DNA of 10,020 nt, taken from the NCBI GenBank assembly GCA_900556575.1, contig USPO01000037.1:1-10020 (forward strand), given 5' to 3'. Below the pieces are notes generated by a model that was not told the origin of the DNA, did no database searches, and saw nothing but the letters and a program-made list of their open reading frames with translations. The stretch comes from an uncultured Eubacteriales bacterium. GTDB taxonomy: Bacteria > Bacillota > Clostridia > UBA1381. Below are positions 6,190 through 10,020 of this stretch, one piece after another. Made by a program: the position numbers and the translations under genes. Within the stretch, counting starts at the first letter, position 1. Each line of letters begins with the position of its first letter.

Positions 6190-6867
6190 ATGGAAGAAAA
6201 AACAAAGGATTTACCCCTTTTCAGGGGAGAATTGGCATTGCTTATAGTAGTTATTGTAAACAGCTTTGGAGTAGTTCTCATGCTGTATTCAAATGCCGGA
6301 ATTTCGGCAATATCAAGTGTACCGTATGCATTTTCAGAGGTGCTGCCGTTTTTCTCTCTCGGTACATGGACATACATATTTCAAAGTCTTTTAATACTTA
6401 CGCTTATGATAATGCGAAAAAGATTTGTACTGCCGTATTTACTCAGCTTTGTTGTAGGCTTTGCATTTGCCGAGCTTTTAGATTTTCATAAGGCATGGAT
6501 TGGGATTTTGCCTGATGGACTGGGATTCAGGATAGTATACTTTATAATAAGCTATATAATGCTGTGCATAGGAATTGCATTGTCAAACCGCTGCAAGCTG
6601 CCGATTATACCTACGGATTTATTTCCGCGTGAGTTTAGTGATATTACGGGAATAAAGTATTCGCGGGTAAAAATAACGTTTGACGTATTATGTCTTTTTA
6701 CAACAGGAGTAATGACCTTTGTCGGCTTAGGATACATAAAGGGACTTGGAATAGGAACTGTTATGGCTGCATTTACAATGGGTAAATCAATAGGATTTAT
6801 AGGAGATATTATAGATAAGCATTTCAGATTTGAAACCTACTGGAGTATGAAAAAAATAGAAAAATAA
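6190..6867 (+). CDS. YczE-type integral membrane protein (COG2364/DUF6198-like)
   Basis: This encodes a 225-residue polytopic membrane protein with about five or six hydrophobic helices (roughly 15-37, 55-75, 80-98, 113-133, 165-182, 185-205). GVVLMLYSNAGISAISSVPY (28-47), LPIIPTDLFPREFSDITG (137-154), the KYSRVKITFDV segment and GLGIGTVMAAFTMGKSIGF (185-203) fit the YczE/YitT-like family. The biochemical role of that family is unresolved; some members are thought to be transport-related. The start was set at ATG 6190, with GGAGG (6177-6181) 8 bases upstream. The in-frame ATG at 6130 lies in the leader hairpin loop and lacks a ribosome binding site. It is a single-gene unit, with a consensus promoter before it and a palindromic terminator-like element after it. 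Confidence 0.82.
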   Translation: MEEKTKDLPLFRGELALLIVVIVNSFGVVLMLYSNAGISAISSVPYAFSEVLPFFSLGTWTYIFQSLLILTLMIMRKRFVLPYLLSFVVGFAFAELLDFHKAWIGILPDGLGFRIVYFIISYIMLCIGIALSNRCKLPIIPTDLFPREFSDITGIKYSRVKITFDVLCLFTTGVMTFVGLGYIKGLGIGTVMAAFTMGKSIGFIGDIIDKHFRFETYWSMKKIEK

Positions 6868-6874
6868 AAGGAAA

Positions 6875-6913
6875 GAGGCTGTAGCAAAACTAAAAGAGTT
6901 TTGTGACAGCCTC
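6875..6913 (+). terminator. Terminator-like imperfect palindrome after the YczE-type gene
   Basis: GAGGCTGT (6875-6882) pairs with ACAGCCTC (6906-6913), and CAAAACT (6885-6891) pairs with AGTTTTG (6897-6903), around a 5-base loop. A 2x2 step containing one possible G-T pair interrupts the stem. It starts 8 bases after the stop codon. No good T-run follows, so it may act as an mRNA 3' end or processing hairpin or belong to a dispersed intergenic palindrome family. From memory, GAGGCTGT...ACAGCCTC stems are common after Firmicutes genes. The remaining bases up to the AraC stop (6914-7003) show nothing further. Confidence 0.6.
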
Positions 6914-7003
6914 ATTGAATATAACCAAATTAATTACAAAAATGGCTTATTTACTTTGTTTTATTCGCTTTATGAGGTCTGTGCATTTTGCAGCAGCCCT
7001 TTT

Positions 7004-7789
7004 TCAGTGCTTGTAAAGCTCACCGATATTGTTTTTATATTCACGGGGGGTTACATTGAAAATCTTTTTAAACGCACGGTTGAATGTGTTTTGGCTCGTA
7101 AATCCCGAATTTATGTATATATTTGTAATTGAGTCATTTGTTGTTCTTATGAGTCCGGCTGCGTATTCAGCACGCATTAAGGAAAGATAGTTCGGCAGGC
7201 TCATTTTTATTTTTTCCGAAAATATCCTTGATATATAGAATTTGCTTACCGAAAATTCCTTGGCGAGTGATTCAAGAGTTATTTCGCTGCGGAAGTTTTC
7301 TGCTATATAGGTTACTATTTTTTGAGTCAAATTTGTTACCGGAACAGCATTGTAATGGTGCAGCTTTATTTTTTTCATAAGCTTGGTGAGTATGACCATT
7401 GACCATGCAAGCTTTTCGGCGAAGTCGGTGCATTGTGCAAGCTCCTTAAATGCAAGCTTTACAGAGTCCTCTATATCGGTTATAATGGGACAATCTGTGG
7501 AAAAGCGTGATAAATCGGGAAAAAGTCCGTGGAAAAGCTCCTGAGAAACTATTGCAAAAATCTGCTCTGTGGGACGCCATTCGTTTCTGTAATAGGTATG
7601 AACGGTATTCGGGAATATAATGGCGGCTTCTCCTTCCTTTATTTCATAATCCTTTCCTGCAATGTTTATATGCTGTCCGAGTTCAAATACATAAATTATT
7701 TCTATTTGCTTATGTATATGCGGACGAAATTTTACTTCACGATGATTTATTATTATGTTTATATCTGACGGCTGAAATTCGTAGAACAT
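7004..7789 (-). CDS. AraC-family transcriptional regulator
   Basis: This encodes a 261-residue cytoplasmic regulator. An N-terminal cupin-like sensing domain covers about residues 5-70 (FRPHIHKQIEIIYVFELGQH at 21-40; EGEAAIIFPNTVHTYY at 52-67). The C-terminal AraC DNA-binding domain covers about 155-255. Its first helix-turn-helix is in TLESLAKEFSVSKFYISRIF (171-190), and its second is in SITNIYINSGFTSQNTFNRA (220-239), ending FKKIFNVTPREYK. The start was set at ATG 7789, with AAAGGA (7801-7796) 6 bases upstream; ATG 7804 is in frame but lacks a ribosome binding site. It is transcribed away from the GH3 gene, so it is a likely activator of that gene responding to a sugar or oligosaccharide (inference from layout and family). 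It has its own strong promoter. Confidence 0.92.
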   Translation of the reverse strand: MFYEFQPSDINIIINHREVKFRPHIHKQIEIIYVFELGQHINIAGKDYEIKEGEAAIIFPNTVHTYYRNEWRPTEQIFAIVSQELFHGLFPDLSRFSTDCPIITDIEDSVKLAFKELAQCTDFAEKLAWSMVILTKLMKKIKLHHYNAVPVTNLTQKIVTYIAENFRSEITLESLAKEFSVSKFYISRIFSEKIKMSLPNYLSLMRAEYAAGLIRTTNDSITNIYINSGFTSQNTFNRAFKKIFNVTPREYKNNIGELYKH

Positions 7790-7807
7790 AATCTTTCCTT
7801 TCATTAC

Positions 7808-7820
7808 TGCACTGAGTGCA
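7808..7820. promoter_or_regulatory. Palindrome TGCACT-G-AGTGCA in the araC-type gene leader
   Basis: A perfect 6-bp inverted repeat with a 1-base centre lies 19 bases before the regulator start codon, just upstream of its ribosome binding site. It could be an operator for feedback control or a small RNA hairpin. No protein can be assigned. Confidence 0.35.
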
Positions 7821-7877
7821 ATTTTTGACTTGTTTTTTATCTGTTATGGCTGTTATTTTTTGCTGATTTATGATACC

Positions 7878-7906
7878 ATTATACTATAAAAGTTGAACAA
7901 AATCAA
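7878..7906 (-). promoter_or_regulatory. Sigma-A promoter of the araC-type gene
   Basis: On the minus strand TTGATT (7906-7901) and TATAAT (7883-7878) are separated by 17 bases. Transcription would start near 7871, giving a leader of about 80 bases. On the plus strand the same stretch contains TATACT (7880-7885) and TATAAA (7885-7890) as possible -10 elements for the GH3 gene, but without a good -35. Confidence 0.72.
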
Positions 7907-7950
7907 TAGTTCGGGTTGAAAATATTAAAATAACGAAAGGCGGTAATAAA

Positions 7951-10020
7951 ATGAAAAAGCTACTTGCTTTAACAACGGCTGCAGCATTGGCTGTATCTGG
8001 AATGTCATTTCCGGCATATACGGCATTTGCGGCGGATTACGGAACTACATCTGCGGGATCTGACGGCTCGCTTACACTTTATTTCGGTGCGGAGTCGATA
8101 ACCCAAAGCGGCGGCGGTACAATTGCAGATGATACAAGCTTGAATTCAAAGCGTACCGAAAATCTAAGAACAGATGCTTCAAATACAGCTGTTTTGACCT
8201 TGCCGGAGATTGATTTGAACGGAAAGGGATATACGGCGATTGATGTATATGCTGCGAGCAAGAAAAATGCGAAGCTAAATGTAAAGATTGGAGATACACC
8301 GGTTGCAGAGCTTGAAAATATAAACAACAGCTCATGGGACAGCTATAAGGTATCAACCGCTGCACTTACATCATCAACTGCAAGCGGAAATCTGACTATT
8401 ACAATAACAGGAGAAGGGGCAAAAACCTATTGCGGTAATTACGTTTATGTAAAATTATATAACGGAGGAGAAATTATGCCAACTGCATCACCGACTTCGT
8501 CACCGGCATCTACGAAGGCTCCGATGGCAACAGCGGCGCCGGGAGAGGTTCTGCCGTATCAGGACGAGAGCTTATCATTTGAAGAAAGAGCGGCAGATCT
8601 TGTTTCAAGAATGACACTTGAAGAAAAGGTTGCACAGCTTGGATATACAGCACCGGCTATTCCGAGACTCGGAGTATCGGGATATAATTATTGGAAAGAA
8701 TGTCTGCACGGAGTAGCAAGACAGGGAAAGGCAACAAACTTCCCGGCACCGCTTGCATTATCAAATACATGGAACAGAGATTTGGTATATAAGGTTGCAG
8801 ATATAACCTCAACGGAAGCAAGAGGAAAGAATAACAAAACAAACCTTTCCTATTATACACCGACAATAAATATGGCTCGTGACCCGCGCTGGGGAAGAAA
8901 TGAGGAAACTTATGGCGAGGACCCGTATTTAACAGGACAGCTCGGCGGAGAGTTCGTCAAGGGCATGCAGGGAAATGATGATAAATATGTTAAGATTATT
9001 GCGACAATAAAGCATTTTGCCGCTAATAATAATGAAGCATACAGAAGAGGCGGCTCATCAATCATGAATGAGTATAACTTCAGAAATTACTATTTAAAAC
9101 CTTTTGAGAATGTTTCGGAAATTGAAATGCCGGGTTCTGTAATGTCATCATATAATGCAACAACTCTGTACAGAAACGGACAGCTTTTATATAATTACAA
9201 GCCGTCAGCGGCAAATACATATCTTTTGACAGATGTATTAAGACGTACATGGGGCTTTGACGGATATGTTACAACGGACTGCGGTGCCGGAAATGATCTG
9301 ATAGGCAATACGTCCTATATGAATGGTGTTCTCGGAACAACATCAGCAGACAGCGGAGCATATATTGCTGCCGCACTTCTTGCCGGAATGGATTTGGAGT
9401 GTAATTTAAGCGGCGGTAACTCGTCTGTTGCAAACGGTGTTGATGCTGTGCTTGAAGGATATATTTCGGAACAGCAGCTTGAAACAAATATATATCATTT
9501 GTTCTTGCAGCGTTTCAAGACAGGAGAATTTGACTCAAATCCGTCATACAGAGATATTGATGCAAGCGTTATAGAAACAGATGAAAATGTTGCTGCGGCA
9601 GAACAGGCTGCGGAAGAAAGCTGGGTTCTTTTAAAGAATGATGACAGCACATTGCCGATTACAAATAAGAAGAATGTTGCTGTTGTAGGAAATTTGGCAA
9701 ATTCACTTCTTTTGGGTGATTACACAGGTTCGCCGGAGAAGATTGTTAAGCCGATTGACGGACTTAAAGAAGAATTTGGAAAGCAGGGAACAGAGATTAA
9801 CTATCTCGGCGGTGTAACCGATGATGAAAAGCTGTTTAATATAAAGAGTATTACACTTGTAAAGAAAGACGGCTCTAAGACAAAGCTTGATTTATCAAAG
9901 GCTGCTGGTGTATCGGGAATGACTCTGAGTAACGGAGCTTTAACAGATGTTACTCCGGTTGCATCAGCATATATAAAGGATGTAAACTTCCAGAATGTTG
10001 TGTCGGTTGAGGCTGAAATG
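7951..10020 (+). CDS. Secreted modular GH3 glycoside hydrolase (beta-xylosidase/beta-glucosidase type), 3' end outside the window
   Basis: The frame is open from ATG 7951 to the right edge (690 codons, no stop). AAAGGCGG (7936-7943) lies 7 bases upstream. A signal peptide covers residues 1-27 with probable cleavage AFA|ADY. A beta-rich CBM6-like domain spans about 37-170 (NNSSWDSYKVSTAALTSS at 125-142 is typical), followed by a Pro/Thr/Ser/Ala linker (about 176-200). The GH3 domain starts at about 208 (FEERAADLVSRMTLEEKVAQ). It contains NMARDPRWGRNEETYGEDPY (307-326), KHFAANNNE (354-362) and the nucleophile motif YVTTDCGAG with D443. The GH3 C-terminal sandwich begins at about 552 (EESWVLLKNDDSTLPI). 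From about 626 the chain departs from the plain sandwich and appears to enter an inserted beta-rich module. The TDCGA-type nucleophile region resembles plant-type beta-xylosidases, but beta-glucosidase or other exo-activity is possible. It is divergent from the AraC-type regulator. Confidence 0.93.
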   Translation, partial: MKKLLALTTAAALAVSGMSFPAYTAFAADYGTTSAGSDGSLTLYFGAESITQSGGGTIADDTSLNSKRTENLRTDASNTAVLTLPEIDLNGKGYTAIDVYAASKKNAKLNVKIGDTPVAELENINNSSWDSYKVSTAALTSSTASGNLTITITGEGAKTYCGNYVYVKLYNGGEIMPTASPTSSPASTKAPMATAAPGEVLPYQDESLSFEERAADLVSRMTLEEKVAQLGYTAPAIPRLGVSGYNYWKECLHGVARQGKATNFPAPLALSNTWNRDLVYKVADITSTEARGKNNKTNLSYYTPTINMARDPRWGRNEETYGEDPYLTGQLGGEFVKGMQGNDDKYVKIIATIKHFAANNNEAYRRGGSSIMNEYNFRNYYLKPFENVSEIEMPGSVMSSYNATTLYRNGQLLYNYKPSAANTYLLTDVLRRTWGFDGYVTTDCGAGNDLIGNTSYMNGVLGTTSADSGAYIAAALLAGMDLECNLSGGNSSVANGVDAVLEGYISEQQLETNIYHLFLQRFKTGEFDSNPSYRDIDASVIETDENVAAAEQAAEESWVLLKNDDSTLPITNKKNVAVVGNLANSLLLGDYTGSPEKIVKPIDGLKEEFGKQGTEINYLGGVTDDEKLFNIKSITLVKKDGSKTKLDLSKAAGVSGMTLSNGALTDVTPVASAYIKDVNFQNVVSVEAEM

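Noticed and set aside
8072..8866. Minus-strand open frames opposite the GH3 gene.
   Set aside because: The plus strand encodes a continuous protein with a signal peptide and GH3 motifs; the antisense frames show no family features.
1..10020. CRISPR arrays, transposases, phage or toxin-antitoxin genes and tRNAs.
   Set aside because: No repeat-spacer series, terminal inverted repeats, matching protein motifs or cloverleaf sequences were seen on either strand.

Overview
The window looks like chromosomal DNA of a low-GC Gram-positive anaerobe of the class Clostridia, probably a gut or plant-fibre saccharolytic species. This rests on AT-rich intergenic DNA, strong GGAGG-type ribosome binding sites, near-consensus sigma-A promoters, A/T-rich intrinsic terminators, an electron-bifurcating NfnAB pair and a secreted modular GH3 glycosidase. 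It is an inference from gene content and not a species identification.

Layout, left to right. (1) 1-182 (+) is the C-terminal end of a probable U32-family peptidase, followed by a phosphinothricin-type GNAT acetyltransferase (246-821, +). A perfect 19-bp stem (849-898) serves as a two-way terminator between this gene and the convergent nfn operon. (2) 901-3166 (-) is a two-gene operon, nfnA then nfnB, with its own extended -10 promoter at 3242-3270. It encodes the NADH-dependent reduced ferredoxin:NADP+ oxidoreductase. (3) 3345-5882 (-) is a second leftward operon: an ElaA-like GNAT acetyltransferase, a glycolipid-type glycosyltransferase (MGDG synthase/UgtP family) and an RluA-family pseudouridine synthase. 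It starts from a good promoter at 5915-5943 and ends in a terminator that overlaps the last codons of the pseudouridine synthase gene. (4) 6070-6867 (+) is a YczE-type membrane protein gene driven by a perfect TTGACA-17-TATAAT promoter. Its transcript would begin almost at once with a 19-bp hairpin. (5) 7004-7789 (-) is an AraC-family regulator, divergent from a large secreted GH3 glycoside hydrolase (7951 to beyond the right edge).

How the parts may work together. The AraC/GH3 pair has the usual layout of a local regulator beside a plant-polysaccharide degradation gene, probably for xylan or beta-glucan oligosaccharides. NfnAB links the NADH, NADPH and ferredoxin pools, which fits fermentation of such sugars. 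The remaining genes are housekeeping or of uncertain role. No CRISPR array, transposase, phage gene, tRNA or rRNA was recognised. No convincing new multi-gene system is visible. The most unusual element is the promoter-proximal hairpin in front of the YczE-type gene.
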